64,000 nucleotides of DNA from Methylophilus sp. Leaf416 (GCF_001424665.1 NZ_LMQS01000001.1:63225-127224); one strand, 5' to 3'; shown: positions 36,790-47,566, counted from the stretch's first letter. A program made the numbers and translations. The notes: generated from the letters alone by a model not told the origin.

Positions 36790-38205
36790 TCAAACAGAAA
36801 TCCCGTGCTTATCCATACGGTAACGCATAGTCATACGGGTGATGCCCAATATACGGGCAGCTTTGGAGACGTTATTGCGTGCTTGCTCCAGTGCATTTAA
36901 CAACATAGCTTTTTCAGCATCGTCCAGCGTTAACTGCGCTTCATTGCTAGCTGATGGACTCACTGATTGATGACCGATCTGGGGTAGTCCCAAATCATGC
37001 TCCGAAATTACCGGTTGCGTGCACATCAGAACTGCACGGCTGATCTGGTGGCGCATTTCGCGCACATTTCCTGGCCAGCGGTATTGCTGAATGGCAATTA
37101 ATGCGGTCGAACTAAACTCATGGTAAGGCAATGCATAGCGCTTTTCGGTCATTTGTCTGAAATAGTTGGCTAGCAGCATCACGTCCTGGCCCCGGTCTCG
37201 TAACGGCGGCATCTGCATGGTGATCACATTCAGCCGGTAGTAAAGGTCTGAACGGAAACGGCCTTCGTTAGACATCTGGTATAAATCGCGATTGGTCGCT
37301 GCGATAATACGTGCATGTACCGGCCGTTCTTTGTTTGAACCAAGACGGCGGACCATGCGCCTTTCAAGTACATTAAGCAGCTTGGCCTGTAAGCCTAGTG
37401 GCAACTCACCGATTTCATCCAGAAACAAGGTGCCATCTTCGGCAGATTCAATCAGGCCCGGGCGGGAAGTCACCGCATTGGTAAATGCGCCCTTTTCATT
37501 ACCGAACAACTCGCTTTCAATCAGCTCTGCCGGTAACGAAGCGCAATCCACATGCACGAAAGGTTTGTCATGGTTCACGCAACTCGCATGCAGATAACGC
37601 GCCACCACATCTTTACCAGTGCCGGTTTCACCAGTGATTAACACGGTCGGTTGCACGGCATCGCTTAGCGAGCTCAGTTGGGCAATGCGTGTGATTTGCT
37701 GGCGCACGCTTTGCATAGCAGCACTCTCGCCAATCAGCTGCACTGATTCATTGGCAATCGTGTCACGTTGACGTGAATAATCAAGGCTGGTCTGCAAGTC
37801 AGTTGTTTTCTCATTCTTTTGAATGATTAACAGCAACTCTTCAAGATCAATTGGTTTTTTCAGGTAATCAATCGCGCCTAATTTAATGGCATTCACTGCA
37901 TCCGTCACATCACCGAACGCAGTCATCACGATGGTATTGATATTTTTTGCTACGAAGTCAGACAATAAATCCAGGCCATTGCCATCTGGCAATCGCATAT
38001 CAAGCAATACGATATCCGGCTCAAACTGCTTAACAAGCAACCTGGCATCATGCAGGGATTCTGCATGCTCACACTCAAACCCGGCTTTTTGCAAACGCTT
38101 GACTACCGCGCGTGCAAAAAGCACTTCATCTTCCACCAACAAAATTTTCTTTTTGAAAGGTAAAAGTATCGATTTATCCGTAGATGATGAAATTTGTGAA
38201 AGCAC
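36790..38205 (-). CDS. NtrC-family sigma54-dependent response regulator
   Basis: 471 residues. Receiver with phosphoacceptor Asp69 (VLLDMRLPDG), AAA+ domain with Walker A GETGTGKD (192-199) and Walker B TLFLDEIGE (about 259), and a Fis-type helix-turn-helix at the C-terminus (NNVSKAARILGITRMTMRYRM). The sigma54-contacting loop reads GAFTNA (239-244) instead of the usual GAFTGA. The start is GTG with GGAGG four bases upstream; an out-of-frame ATG overlaps it. It follows the TonB-receptor gene by 23 bases, and no partner histidine kinase is adjacent. Confidence 0.92.
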   Translation of the reverse strand: MLSQISSSTDKSILLPFKKKILLVEDEVLFARAVVKRLQKAGFECEHAESLHDARLLVKQFEPDIVLLDMRLPDGNGLDLLSDFVAKNINTIVMTAFGDVTDAVNAIKLGAIDYLKKPIDLEELLLIIQKNEKTTDLQTSLDYSRQRDTIANESVQLIGESAAMQSVRQQITRIAQLSSLSDAVQPTVLITGETGTGKDVVARYLHASCVNHDKPFVHVDCASLPAELIESELFGNEKGAFTNAVTSRPGLIESAEDGTLFLDEIGELPLGLQAKLLNVLERRMVRRLGSNKERPVHARIIAATNRDLYQMSNEGRFRSDLYYRLNVITMQMPPLRDRGQDVMLLANYFRQMTEKRYALPYHEFSSTALIAIQQYRWPGNVREMRHQISRAVLMCTQPVISEHDLGLPQIGHQSVSPSASNEAQLTLDDAEKAMLLNALEQARNNVSKAARILGITRMTMRYRMDKHGISV

Positions 38206-38228
38206 GCATCCTCCTTTTTATTTTATTT

Positions 38229-40703
38229 TTAGTCTTTATCGTAACTTGCCAAAGATTGCTTAGGTTTGAACTCATAGCGCAAACCAATCCAGCCAGCACG
38301 TGGTGCACCTGGTAACAAACTCAACGTTTTGCTTTCAGCCCCAAAAGTACCACTAGCGTCAAACAAGCTTTCAGCTAAGCGGCCGGCAAGGTTATATTCC
38401 TTGTCAAAAATATTGGTAGCTTTAGCGAATAATTTCCAGCCATTGCCAAAGTTATACTGGCTATCCAGATTTACAATAAAGTAACCGCCAATTTTGCCAC
38501 GGCCTGTGGCGCAGTCATCGCCATTACTACAAATCGCGGCATTTGATTGATGACTATTATTCTCGTTACCATAAACATACTGGTTAGAGTATCCAATTAC
38601 GTTGGTACCCACATTCCAGCTAGGTGTGACTGAGTATTGCCCACGTAACTTCAACTGATGCTGTGGAATGGCTGGAATTCTGTCGCCAGACCGCGCCGTG
38701 TAAATTCCGTCATTGGTTTCACCTGAAGAGTTAGACCCGTTCACAAATTCAACATCAGTATCGTAGGTTGCATGAACGAAGCTGTAAGACGCGCTCCATT
38801 TAAACTTCTCAATAAAACCGTTAACACCCATATCGATACCCTGGCGTTTTGTTCTGCCGATGTTTTTGAAGTAACCGGCACCTGTTTGAGTGTTTGCAGC
38901 GGTAAACTGAATGTCATCATGGTTGATGGCATGATAAATGCCGGCGTTCCAGAACATATTGTCTGTCAGTTGACCACGGCCACCAAACTCATAAGTCTTG
39001 GCAACTACCTGATTTAAAGGTGGGTCATCCGCCAATGCCGCAGGCAGTAAGCAAGGTGCAGCTGGGTTAGAACAACCCAGTTCAATCGCTGTCGGTGCAC
39101 GGCTGGACTCGCTGTAAGACGTATAAACGGTCAGCGCTTTAGTAGGTGTGTAAGTTAAACCTACAGTTGGATTCAAACGTGTGTAGCTGTCTTTTGCCGT
39201 TAAGCTATTGAAGTTATTGGCAGCTGAAGCCGGGCCACGCAATGTGTCAGTGTTATCTACACGCGTGAAATTCCAGCTGGCACCTGCATTCAAATGCCAA
39301 AACTCGTTGAGTGACAAAGTATCAGTGGCGAATAAACGGGCTGTGTATTGCTTGCCTGTTAGGCCTACAGTCTGACGCTGACCCAATGCACCGTCGCCGG
39401 AGGTCACAGGTGCCCTGCTTGGATCAAATACTGTACCGCTACCTGGGGTACCAGTAATGTCACCATCATCTATCGACTCACTCAAAGAAGACAAATTTAT
39501 TTCTTCGTTTTGTTTAAAACGAATCAAGCTGTAGTCATATCCTGCACCCACTACAAACTGATTTTCCTTACCCATAAAATCTTGATTGAAAGTAGCCTGT
39601 CCTGTAGCACCATAAGTATTTTGGCTGGTATGCGTTCTATTAAACACAGAACCAATCACTTCACAGTCATCCGCAGGATTTGCGCATGTAATTCCTGGAT
39701 AGCCAGTAAGGAAACTGCCGCCCAAACCATCATCAGTAAATGAACCTTCGTAGCCGTCGCCATTTAAGGTGCTACGGTTGGATTTTTTGTAATAAACGTT
39801 TCCTGACAGCAGAGTGTCATTACTTAACCAATGACTACCATTCAGGGCCAAGAAGTGTGAGTAATTATTCGTCGCGTCAGGACGCGTATGGATCTGGTCG
39901 CGATCTCCGCTCAGAAGAAATTCTGGCGTTAAACCATTACCAATTAATTTGTTATCTGCACCGATGTAAGTCAACTCAAGCTTGCTAGTTTCACTTTGCC
40001 AACCTGTTTTAGCAAATAGCTGGTTTACATGTGACGGCGAGTATTTTCTCCAGCCATCTTCAGTAGTGTGCTGAAACCCTATCAAGAAATCGACTGAGCC
40101 ATCTTTAGAAACGCCACCATATTCAGCTAAGGTGCGTTGACGTCCCCATGAGCCCGCTTCGTATTCAATAGCAGCGCCTTGGTTATCGCGTCCGTTTTTA
40201 GTTTGCACGGCAATCGCACCGCCTAATGTGTTCAAGCCATACAAAGGATTTGAACCCGGGACAAGTTGCATATCACCGATAGCGAAATTTGGAATCTTGT
40301 CCCATGAAGTCACATCACCAAACGGTTCATTGACGCGCACGCCATCGACATAAGTGGATAAGCCTTGTGGGTTGCCTAGCAATGAAGAAGCAGAATAACC
40401 CCTGAAATTAATTTCCGGCTGCCATGGGTTACCACCCAGTTCTGTCACCGTCACGCCTTGCATATTACTGTTCATGTAATCTGCAATCGATACACCAGTC
40501 TGATTGTTTAAAGCAGCTGGATTTGCCATCTGGATATTGGCTGGCACTTTGTGCAGAGGCAAACCAATGCCTTTTAGCGGCGTGGCACTGAACACTTCAA
40601 CGTTTTGAAGATTGAATGATTCATCCGCTTTCACGATGGTGGTTTGTGCTGCATATGCAGACACTATGGCAAGCAATAGCGGCTTGACAGTAGTTTTATT
40701 CAT
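38229..40703 (-). CDS. TonB-dependent outer-membrane receptor
   Basis: 824 residues. A signal peptide (about 1-26), plug domain (about 55-170; VTELGGNPWQPEINFRGYS, STYVDGVRVNEPFGD, NPLYGLNTLGGAIAV) and a 22-strand barrel ending in a C-terminal aromatic strand (GWIGLRYEF, followed by a basic extension of about ten residues). It imports a scarce ligand across the outer membrane using TonB energy. No FecR/FecI-like signalling domain or genes are present; instead an NtrC-type regulator follows. The ligand cannot be deduced. The promoter region carries an inverted repeat. Confidence 0.92.
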   Translation of the reverse strand: MNKTTVKPLLLAIVSAYAAQTTIVKADESFNLQNVEVFSATPLKGIGLPLHKVPANIQMANPAALNNQTGVSIADYMNSNMQGVTVTELGGNPWQPEINFRGYSASSLLGNPQGLSTYVDGVRVNEPFGDVTSWDKIPNFAIGDMQLVPGSNPLYGLNTLGGAIAVQTKNGRDNQGAAIEYEAGSWGRQRTLAEYGGVSKDGSVDFLIGFQHTTEDGWRKYSPSHVNQLFAKTGWQSETSKLELTYIGADNKLIGNGLTPEFLLSGDRDQIHTRPDATNNYSHFLALNGSHWLSNDTLLSGNVYYKKSNRSTLNGDGYEGSFTDDGLGGSFLTGYPGITCANPADDCEVIGSVFNRTHTSQNTYGATGQATFNQDFMGKENQFVVGAGYDYSLIRFKQNEEINLSSLSESIDDGDITGTPGSGTVFDPSRAPVTSGDGALGQRQTVGLTGKQYTARLFATDTLSLNEFWHLNAGASWNFTRVDNTDTLRGPASAANNFNSLTAKDSYTRLNPTVGLTYTPTKALTVYTSYSESSRAPTAIELGCSNPAAPCLLPAALADDPPLNQVVAKTYEFGGRGQLTDNMFWNAGIYHAINHDDIQFTAANTQTGAGYFKNIGRTKRQGIDMGVNGFIEKFKWSASYSFVHATYDTDVEFVNGSNSSGETNDGIYTARSGDRIPAIPQHQLKLRGQYSVTPSWNVGTNVIGYSNQYVYGNENNSHQSNAAICSNGDDCATGRGKIGGYFIVNLDSQYNFGNGWKLFAKATNIFDKEYNLAGRLAESLFDASGTFGAESKTLSLLPGAPRAGWIGLRYEFKPKQSLASYDKD

Positions 40704-40740
40704 AAAGGTATCCTTTTCCCGAGAATATTAATTTTTAACT

Positions 40741-40788
40741 TTTATAAAAAAGCATATTCCCAAATGCAATTACTGTTCCGCAATTGCA
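40741..40788 (-). promoter_or_regulatory. Promoter of the TonB receptor with overlapping inverted repeat
   Basis: On the minus strand, TATAAA (40741-40746) and TTGCAT (40764-40769) are 17 bases apart. A perfect inverted repeat TGCAATT - 10 bases - AATTGCA (40765-40788) covers the -35, as an operator would. It does not resemble a Fur box. Confidence 0.5.
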
Positions 40789-40840
40789 GTAAAGAAAAAG
40801 ACGTTTAAAATCAATAGAGTTAAAATCAGATGGTGTATAA

Positions 40841-40880
40841 CAACCATTAAATTGGCTGTAGATAACCAATTTTATGGTTG
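40841..40880 (-). other. Long imperfect hairpin downstream of tilS
   Basis: Two 7-bp stem segments (caaccat/atggttg and aaattgg/ccaattt) with a single T-T mismatch and a 10-base loop. It lies between the tilS stop and the TonB-receptor promoter. It may be the 3' end of the dnaE-accA-tilS message. A second small hairpin (40885-40900) followed by six T on the plus strand adjoins it and would stop antisense transcription into tilS. Confidence 0.55.
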
Positions 40881-40907
40881 TTGTTGGTTGCAAGCAACCA
40901 TTTTTTA

Positions 40908-42374
40908 TCAGGTAGGTAGTGGTTGCAGTGTGATTTCCAGGCCATAAGCATTGCGGCCAGGTTGCCAGGCGGCATCGACTGCGAGCGAGGTGAGTGAAAC
41001 AAGGGTTGGGGAATCTGATTCTGACGAACTGACATGAACGACTGGATAAAATGCACGTTGCCATGGCGGAATTGCCAGCATTTGGAAAATAACTTTTAAT
41101 TCCCTGCGTGGTCGCTTGGCGTCCGGCTGTAAAGTCTCACCGCCAGATCTGGGCAGCAACATTAATTCAAGTTTTTCAAACTTAGGTAACACTTGCCCAT
41201 AGCGCCGGTGCAACGTGATAGCTGCAGGATTTACGCCCAAACGTGCAAGGGCAATTCCCCGCCCTTTACTGACTTTGAAATGCACTTGCCAGTCACCCCA
41301 AATTTGATTTTTGCCACCCTGCCACACCAATGGCGTTTTAGGTAATGCGCTAGGCTTGCCAACACAATAAAGGCGCTGCTGATAATGATGCAAATAGGCC
41401 AGGCCTCTACCGGCTTGCCCGTGTAAAGGCAGATGCAGATAGCGATGCGGTTTTACCGTAGATAGTTGTTGCCAGTAATCCTGCAATTGTTCGGTATTAG
41501 GCATGCGCAAATCAAACTGCTGAAACCAGTACCGCAACATGTTTTTTGCACGCACATCGCCCAACAACCGCAGGCGCTGGATATCTACAGACTGACCTAA
41601 CCACTCCTCCCGCACATCGCATGCAGAAATATCCTGACTGGCTAACGTATCGAGCAAGATTTGCGCCTCAGCCATATGATGAGCACTACGTGACAAAGCG
41701 CTATCTAACTGTGGATAACGTTCGCGCAGAACAGGCATTGCTGTTTGACGCATAAAATTACGGTCATAACTGGTGTCTGTGTTACTTTCGTCCTCTACCC
41801 ACTGGCACTGTAACTTATGCGCGAGCTCTAAGATATCTGCCTTTTTAACTTGTAATAATGGTCTTAACAGATGGCGATCCGCATCCCACTCACTCATGGC
41901 TGAAAGCCCCTTGACGCCGGCGCCACGCACAAGTTGTAAAAGCAAGGTTTCGCTTTGATCGTGCAAATGATGCGCAGTGACTATGGCATGCGCGGCAAGC
42001 TTTTGCCGCTGCTGCTCAAGCGCCTCATAACGCGCCTCGCGTGCGGTAGCTTCGACGCCTAGCCCACTGCGAGAATCGACATGTACTTTCTCAGCATAAA
42101 ACGGTACACCTATTTCTCTACACACGCGTTCACACAAGCTTAGCCAATCATCTGCATGTGGGCTCAACCCGTGATGAATATGCATGGCAGAAAGCGTAAA
42201 TGGCAACTCGGCAGAAAGCTTTGCCAGCCTATGCAGTAAAACAATAGAGTCGACACCGCCACTTAGCGCAAGAAGCAGGTGCGAAGGTGATGTGAGGTTT
42301 TTTTGTGCAGCCAGAAAAGAGGCAATGCTCTTTTCCAGCTTTGCAGATACAACGGATGCAGCGTTATTTGTCAC
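40908..42374 (-). CDS. tilS: tRNA(Ile)-lysidine synthetase TilS
   Basis: 488 residues. PP-loop SGGVDS (38-43) of the N-type ATP pyrophosphatases, then HIHHGLS, ATAHH-like HAIVTAHHLHDQSET and a C-terminal TilS substrate domain (GETLQPDAKRPRRELKVIFQ). It attaches lysine to C34 of the CAU anticodon of tRNA-Ile so that AUA is read as isoleucine. It starts with GTG only two bases after the accA stop, without a clear ribosome-binding site, so translation is probably coupled. A short duplication covers the junction. Confidence 0.95.
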   Translation of the reverse strand: MTNNAASVVSAKLEKSIASFLAAQKNLTSPSHLLLALSGGVDSIVLLHRLAKLSAELPFTLSAMHIHHGLSPHADDWLSLCERVCREIGVPFYAEKVHVDSRSGLGVEATAREARYEALEQQRQKLAAHAIVTAHHLHDQSETLLLQLVRGAGVKGLSAMSEWDADRHLLRPLLQVKKADILELAHKLQCQWVEDESNTDTSYDRNFMRQTAMPVLRERYPQLDSALSRSAHHMAEAQILLDTLASQDISACDVREEWLGQSVDIQRLRLLGDVRAKNMLRYWFQQFDLRMPNTEQLQDYWQQLSTVKPHRYLHLPLHGQAGRGLAYLHHYQQRLYCVGKPSALPKTPLVWQGGKNQIWGDWQVHFKVSKGRGIALARLGVNPAAITLHRRYGQVLPKFEKLELMLLPRSGGETLQPDAKRPRRELKVIFQMLAIPPWQRAFYPVVHVSSSESDSPTLVSLTSLAVDAAWQPGRNAYGLEITLQPLPT

Positions 42375-42386
42375 TGTTATTTGTCA
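42363..42386 (-). repeat. 11-bp tandem repeat across the accA stop / tilS start
   Basis: gttatttgtca occurs at 42363-42373 and 42376-42386, a 13-base period. One copy holds the accA stop codon, the other the tilS GTG, so the two ends look like a small duplication. Confidence 0.7.
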
Positions 42387-43372
42387 GTGGCAGCTTTAAA
42401 CTTACCGTAGCTCATCAAACGCTGGTAACGAGTTTCCAGCAGCTGCGGTATTTTTTTGGATTGCAAGGTTTTAAGTTGCTGGGCGATAGTCTGGCCAATA
42501 CGCTCCATCACCTCTTCATAGTTGCGATGCGCGCCGCCTAATGGTTCACTCACAATCGTATCAATCAAACCGAGTGACTTCAGGCGGTCAGCGGTAATAC
42601 CTAATGTTTCGGCTGCGTCTGAAGCTTTGCTGGCACTTTTCCAAAGTATTGAAGCACAACCTTCAGGTGAAATGACTGAGTAAGTTGAATACTGCAACAT
42701 ATTTAAGTGATCGACTACGCCTAAGGCCAGCGCACCACCAGAACCACCCTCGCCGATCACAATGCCGATAATTGGGGTTTTGAGTTCTGCCATCACATAC
42801 AAGTTACGCGCAATCGCTTCGGATTGACCACGCTCTTCTGCGCCTATACCCGGGTAAGCCCCTGGAGTATCTATTAGCGTGATGATAGGCATATGAAATT
42901 TTTCGGCTAAGCGGAACAAGCGCAAGGCCTTACGGTAACCTTCTGGACGCGGCATACCAAAATTACGGTATTGGCGCTCTTTAATATCGCGGCCTTTTTG
43001 ATGACCGATCACCATCACCGGGATACCTTTAAAGCGGGCGATGCCACCGACGATTGCCGGGTCATCGGCAAAGGCGCGATCACCATGTAACTCCTGGAAA
43101 TCAGTGAACAGGGCGTTGATATAATCCATGGTATAAGGTCGCTGGGGATGGCGGGCGACCTGTGAAATTTGCCATGCAGTTAAATTCTGGTAGGTGTCCT
43201 GCAGCAGCTTGTTATTTTTCTTTTGCAACAGATCCAGCTCTTTGGAAATATCCAGCGAATCATGCTCGTCATGAGATGACTGCAGCGCTTCAATGCGCTT
43301 TTCAAGTCCGGCAATGGGTTGCTCGAAATCAAGATAAGTCAGTTTACTAGGCGTCAAACGTTTGGCACTCAT
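42377..43372 (-). CDS. accA: Acetyl-CoA carboxylase carboxyltransferase subunit alpha
   Basis: 331 residues, of typical AccA length (E. coli 319). It has an N-terminal coiled segment, then the crotonase-type carboxyltransferase core with [23 protein letters not shown] and [12 protein letters not shown]. With AccD it transfers carboxyl from biotin-carrier protein to acetyl-CoA, making malonyl-CoA for fatty acids. It lies between dnaE and tilS, a common proteobacterial order, 23 bases after dnaE. The other Acc subunits are not in the window. Confidence 0.96.
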   Translation of the reverse strand: MSAKRLTPSKLTYLDFEQPIAGLEKRIEALQSSHDEHDSLDISKELDLLQKKNNKLLQDTYQNLTAWQISQVARHPQRPYTMDYINALFTDFQELHGDRAFADDPAIVGGIARFKGIPVMVIGHQKGRDIKERQYRNFGMPRPEGYRKALRLFRLAEKFHMPIITLIDTPGAYPGIGAEERGQSEAIARNLYVMAELKTPIIGIVIGEGGSGGALALGVVDHLNMLQYSTYSVISPEGCASILWKSASKASDAAETLGITADRLKSLGLIDTIVSEPLGGAHRNYEEVMERIGQTIAQQLKTLQSKKIPQLLETRYQRLMSYGKFKAATDK

Positions 43373-43395
43373 TATGAATTCTTTAGTTAAAAAGT

Positions 43396-46300
43396 TCAGG
43401 CATTATAAAGGATTTTGACATTTTCTTTTGACAACCAGCCCTGTAAATTCAGTAGCAGGTCATCGTGTAACACCACTTGCCAGTCATCGCCCAGCATCAG
43501 GCTAACCTGGGCTGACTGGTTATGGTAATCCACTTTGATCGGACAGCGTTTTTGCTCTTCATTGGCATAGCGATAAGGCGTCAGCACTGTCATCAATCGT
43601 TGCAGGTCGGATTGGCCGTTGCAACTCAGGGTTAACATCTGCGCAAAGCGGTTGCGCACGGCAGCAAGATCATATAATTTTCTGGCACTGACGCGAATAC
43701 CGCCGGAAAACTCGTCATTGGAAATACGCCCCTCGACAATCAATAACTGGTCTTCCTTGATCCACTGTGCGTGTTGCATCAGCAATTCAGAGCCCACAAC
43801 CACATCTGCTCTACCGACCGCATCATCCAGGGTGACGATGGCCATTTTGCCACGCTGGGTCATGCGTACCCGCACGCCCATCACCACACCCGCGAGCAGC
43901 TTAGGCTCATTTTGCGGTGCGAGCTCTCCCAGGTTGCCTTTGATAAACGGCCCCAACTGTGATTTATAGCTCAGGTAAGGATGCCCGCTGAGGTAGAAAC
44001 CCAGCGCTGCCTTTTCTTCCTGTAACGCCTGCTCAGGGCTCCAGGGCGTGACTTCAGGCAGTTGATGCTGTGTCTCTACCACACCGCCAAACAGGCAATC
44101 TTGCCCGGCATGCGCGGCTCTTTGCTCAGCCGCACTGATAGCCCCATCCAAACCTGCCAGCAACGCAGCACGATTTGGCTCAAGCTTATCAAAAGCACCC
44201 GCCCTAATCAGTGATTCCATCACACGCCGGTTCACTTTGCGCAAATCCAGGCGCTGGCAAAAATCAAAGATATCCTTGAATGGTCCGTCGGCTTCGCGCG
44301 CAGCGACGATCAAATCAATCGCCGCGCCGCCTGTTCCCTTGATTGCACCCAAACCATACAAAATCTGCTGGGCACTCATAGGCTTGAATTGATAAATGCT
44401 GGCGTTCACATCCGGTGGCAATACTTCCACATGGTTGCCGGCACAATCATCAAAAAACGTATGCACGTTATCGGTGTTATTCATGTCCGCAGACATGGTC
44501 GCGGCAAGAAATGCGGCCGGATAATGTGCTTTCAGGTAAGCGGTATGGTAAGCCACCAACGCGTAAGCCGCGGCGTGCGACTTGTTAAAGCCGTAACCGG
44601 CAAACTTTTCCAGCAAGTCAAACAGGTCGTTCGATTGCTGCAAGGTCAATCCATTTTTAAGCGCGCCTTCATTAAAAATTTCACGCTGTATAACCATCTC
44701 TTCAGGTTTTTTCTTACCCATGGCGCGTCGCAACAAGTCAGCACCGCCGAGACTAAACCCAGCCACTACCTGCGCAATTTGCATCACCTGTTCTTGGTAA
44801 ACGGCAATACCATAGGTTTCTTTCAGGATAGATTCTGTAGATGCATGCGGATACTCAACTCGCTGAGTACCATGTTTACGACGGCAGAAGTCTGGAATGA
44901 GGTCCATAGGGCCAGGTCGATACAGCGCTACCAGCGCGATAATATCTTCAAACAGGTCTGGCTTGGCCTGCTTCAACATATCCTTCATGCCGCGCGATTC
45001 CAGCTGGAATACCGCAGTGGTATTGGCTGTTTTCAGCAGATGGTAACTGCGCTTGTCATCCAGCGGAATGGTTTCAAAGCTTAATGGCGGTAACTGCTCT
45101 TGCGCGCGCTGCGCATTGGCATTTTCTAAAGCCATATTGAGGATAGTCAGTGTGCGTAAACCTAAAAAGTCGAACTTGACCAGACCGACTGCTTCGACGT
45201 CATCTTTATCGTACTGGCTAACCAGGCTGTCGCCATTAGGCTGGCAATAAACCGGGGAAAAGTCTGAAATCTTGCCTGGCGCAATTAGCACGCCACCGGC
45301 ATGCATACCGATATTTCTTACCAAACCCTCCAACCGCAAAGCCAAAGAAAGTAATTCTGCGACCTCTTCTTCTTTTTCGCGGCGTTCCTGAAGTTGCGGT
45401 TCTTTTTCAAGTGCGGATTCAAGAGTAATGCCCAGCTCAAGCGGAATAAGTTTGGCGATGCCGTCTACAAAATTAAATGGCAGATCCAGTACGCGGCCAA
45501 CGTCGCGGATCACCGCCTTGGCGGCCATGGTACCGAAGGTGGCGATTTGGGATACCGATGCCAGGCCATATTTGTTTTTAACGTAATCGATGACGCGATC
45601 ACGCCCTTCCTGGCAGAAGTCAATGTCGAAGTCCGGCATCGAAACCCGCTCAGGATTGAGGAAACGCTCAAACAGCAGGTTATATTTCAGAGGATCAAGG
45701 TCAGTAATACCAAGGCTGTAGGCGACTAAAGAGCCTGCACCAGAACCCCGGCCAGGCCCCACCGGCACGCCATTATTTTTAGACCAATTGATAAAATCGG
45801 CCACGATAAGGAAGTAGCCAGGGAAACCCATCTGGATGATAATGCCGCACTCAAACTGCAGGCGCTCTTCATATTCAGTGCGCTTCTGCTCGCGTTTTTC
45901 CTCATCGGGGTACAGGTAAAGCAGCCTCTTTTCCAATCCCTGTTTTGACTGGTCAATTAAGAAAGCTTCCAGACTTTCACCGTTCGGTGTGGGGAAGTCA
46001 GGCAAATAACTCTTGCCCAAAGTCAGTGCCAAGTTGCAGCGTTTGGCAATTTCCACTGCGTTTTGCAGAACAATCGGCATGTCTGCAAACAAGGCCTGCA
46101 TCTCTTCCTGGGTTTTGACATATTGGGATGCGACGAAGCGCTTGGGCCTGCGCTTGTCTGCCAGCACATACCCTTCAGCAATACAGGTACGCGCTTCGTG
46201 CGCCATAAAATCATCAGGTGTTTGAAACTGGATCGGATGTGTCGCCACCAAAGGTAAATCGAGTTGCTGGGCAATGAAGGCTGTTTGCTGTATTAATTGC

Positions 46301-46875
46301 TCCTGGGCACGCGACTCGGGGCTCCCGGCATCGTGCACACGTTGCACTTCCAGATAATACCGCCCCTGGAACACTTCTGCCCAATGCTGCGCGGATTGCA
46401 ATGCCAGTGCCTGGTTACCAGCTTGTAAAAGCTGGCCGATATCCCCGGCATTAAAGCCTGACAACATCAACAGGCCGGCATTTTTCTCTTCCAGCCACTC
46501 TGGTTTTAATTCTGCCCGTTCACGGTATTGGTTTTCAAGATAAGCGCGGCTCAACAGCTCACATAAATTGCGATAACCCTGCTGGTTTTGCACCAGCAAT
46601 AACATGCGGTGTGGCTGGTCGCGCTGTATGGTGTTTTCTACCCAAACATCGCAACCCACTATTGGTTTCAGGCCTTTGCCACGTGCAGAATTATAGAATT
46701 TGACCGCGCCAAAAAGGTTGGCAAGATCGGTCAAAGCAAGCGCCGGCATGCCATCCTGCTTGGCCGCTTTGACGTAATCGCCAATGCGCACGGTGCCGTC
46801 CACAATGGAATATTCACTGTGACAACGCAGGTGAATAAATGCGGGTGATAACGGTGGAGTTTGTGGCGATTCCAT
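43396..46875 (-). CDS. dnaE: DNA polymerase III alpha subunit
   Basis: 1159 residues, nearly identical in length to E. coli DnaE (1160). N-terminal PHP domain ([19 protein letters not shown]), the C-family polymerase core with [14 protein letters not shown] and the catalytic aspartates in [10 protein letters not shown] near residue 410, a helix-hairpin-helix region (AGAFDKL) and C-terminal OB-fold plus tau-binding region. It is the replicative polymerase. First gene of dnaE-accA-tilS, divergent from the thiol-peroxidase pair. Confidence 0.97.
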   Translation of the reverse strand: MESPQTPPLSPAFIHLRCHSEYSIVDGTVRIGDYVKAAKQDGMPALALTDLANLFGAVKFYNSARGKGLKPIVGCDVWVENTIQRDQPHRMLLLVQNQQGYRNLCELLSRAYLENQYRERAELKPEWLEEKNAGLLMLSGFNAGDIGQLLQAGNQALALQSAQHWAEVFQGRYYLEVQRVHDAGSPESRAQEQLIQQTAFIAQQLDLPLVATHPIQFQTPDDFMAHEARTCIAEGYVLADKRRPKRFVASQYVKTQEEMQALFADMPIVLQNAVEIAKRCNLALTLGKSYLPDFPTPNGESLEAFLIDQSKQGLEKRLLYLYPDEEKREQKRTEYEERLQFECGIIIQMGFPGYFLIVADFINWSKNNGVPVGPGRGSGAGSLVAYSLGITDLDPLKYNLLFERFLNPERVSMPDFDIDFCQEGRDRVIDYVKNKYGLASVSQIATFGTMAAKAVIRDVGRVLDLPFNFVDGIAKLIPLELGITLESALEKEPQLQERREKEEEVAELLSLALRLEGLVRNIGMHAGGVLIAPGKISDFSPVYCQPNGDSLVSQYDKDDVEAVGLVKFDFLGLRTLTILNMALENANAQRAQEQLPPLSFETIPLDDKRSYHLLKTANTTAVFQLESRGMKDMLKQAKPDLFEDIIALVALYRPGPMDLIPDFCRRKHGTQRVEYPHASTESILKETYGIAVYQEQVMQIAQVVAGFSLGGADLLRRAMGKKKPEEMVIQREIFNEGALKNGLTLQQSNDLFDLLEKFAGYGFNKSHAAAYALVAYHTAYLKAHYPAAFLAATMSADMNNTDNVHTFFDDCAGNHVEVLPPDVNASIYQFKPMSAQQILYGLGAIKGTGGAAIDLIVAAREADGPFKDIFDFCQRLDLRKVNRRVMESLIRAGAFDKLEPNRAALLAGLDGAISAAEQRAAHAGQDCLFGGVVETQHQLPEVTPWSPEQALQEEKAALGFYLSGHPYLSYKSQLGPFIKGNLGELAPQNEPKLLAGVVMGVRVRMTQRGKMAIVTLDDAVGRADVVVGSELLMQHAQWIKEDQLLIVEGRISNDEFSGGIRVSARKLYDLAAVRNRFAQMLTLSCNGQSDLQRLMTVLTPYRYANEEQKRCPIKVDYHNQSAQVSLMLGDDWQVVLHDDLLLNLQGWLSKENVKILYNA

Positions 46876-47059
46876 AGGGTTATTTTACCCGCCATCGACT
46901 TTTTTGTACCCATCCGAAATATAAATAATCTGGTTGACAGCGCTGAATCGCCGCCCAATCAAGGCTTAATCCATGGTCTTAACATATGCAAAAAGGACTT
47001 AAGTCCATCATGAATATGCACTATGATGTCAGGCTTGTTGATAATTAGGCTTGTTTGAT

Positions 47060-47566
47060 ATGTCGCACGCTATTTCATTACTTGATGAGCCTATTCTGAT
47101 AGAAGACAATTTGCCGAGTGTGGGCGATATTTTGCCGTTCTTCCAGCTCGTGAATCACTTACTGGAAGACATTACCCTGGAATCCTTTCAGGGCAAACGC
47201 AAGATCCTGCATTTCTTCCCTGGTATTGATATCCCAACCAGCGCGCACAGCGTGCGTACATTGGATAAGCTTGGGAAAAGCTTATCCAATACAGTGATCC
47301 TGAATATTTCACCAGATCTGCCATTTACAATGACACGCTTTGCCGAAGCCGAAAATTTAACGCATAGCATCAACCTGTCTACCCTGCGTGGACGCGATAT
47401 GTTTAAAAACTATGGTGTACTGATTATGTCCAGCAAACTGGCGGGCTTACCGGCGCGGGCACTGATGGTGGCGGATGAGAATGACAAGATCTTGCATGTG
47501 GAATTAGTAAATGACTTGACCACTGAGCCAGACTTTGGCGCTGCCCTTAACCTGCTTGCGCGTTGA
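47060..47566 (+). CDS. Cysteine-less Tpx-like (thiol peroxidase fold) protein
   Basis: 168 residues from ATG 47060, with an AGG about eight bases upstream. It aligns along its whole length with the tpx product encoded next door, but has no cysteine at all. The peroxidatic Cys of PTCATS is Ser61 (IPTSAHS), and the resolving Cys is Ala95 (RFAEAE). The core FPGID and Arg of SVRTLD are kept, and the frame is intact, so this is a maintained paralogue rather than a decayed gene. It cannot reduce peroxides by the Tpx mechanism. Possible roles: partner or regulator of Tpx, or a chaperone or sensor. Gap to tpx is 86 bases. Confidence 0.85.
   Translation: MSHAISLLDEPILIEDNLPSVGDILPFFQLVNHLLEDITLESFQGKRKILHFFPGIDIPTSAHSVRTLDKLGKSLSNTVILNISPDLPFTMTRFAEAENLTHSINLSTLRGRDMFKNYGVLIMSSKLAGLPARALMVADENDKILHVELVNDLTTEPDFGAALNLLAR

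Noticed and set aside
40704-40907. Cobalamin riboswitch before the TonB receptor
   Set aside because: The conserved B12-box sequence and size are missing, and the likely start leaves only a ~30-base leader.
44389-45084. 231-codon plus-strand frame inside dnaE
   Set aside because: Antisense to a fully conserved polymerase core, with no recognisable motif and no upstream signal.
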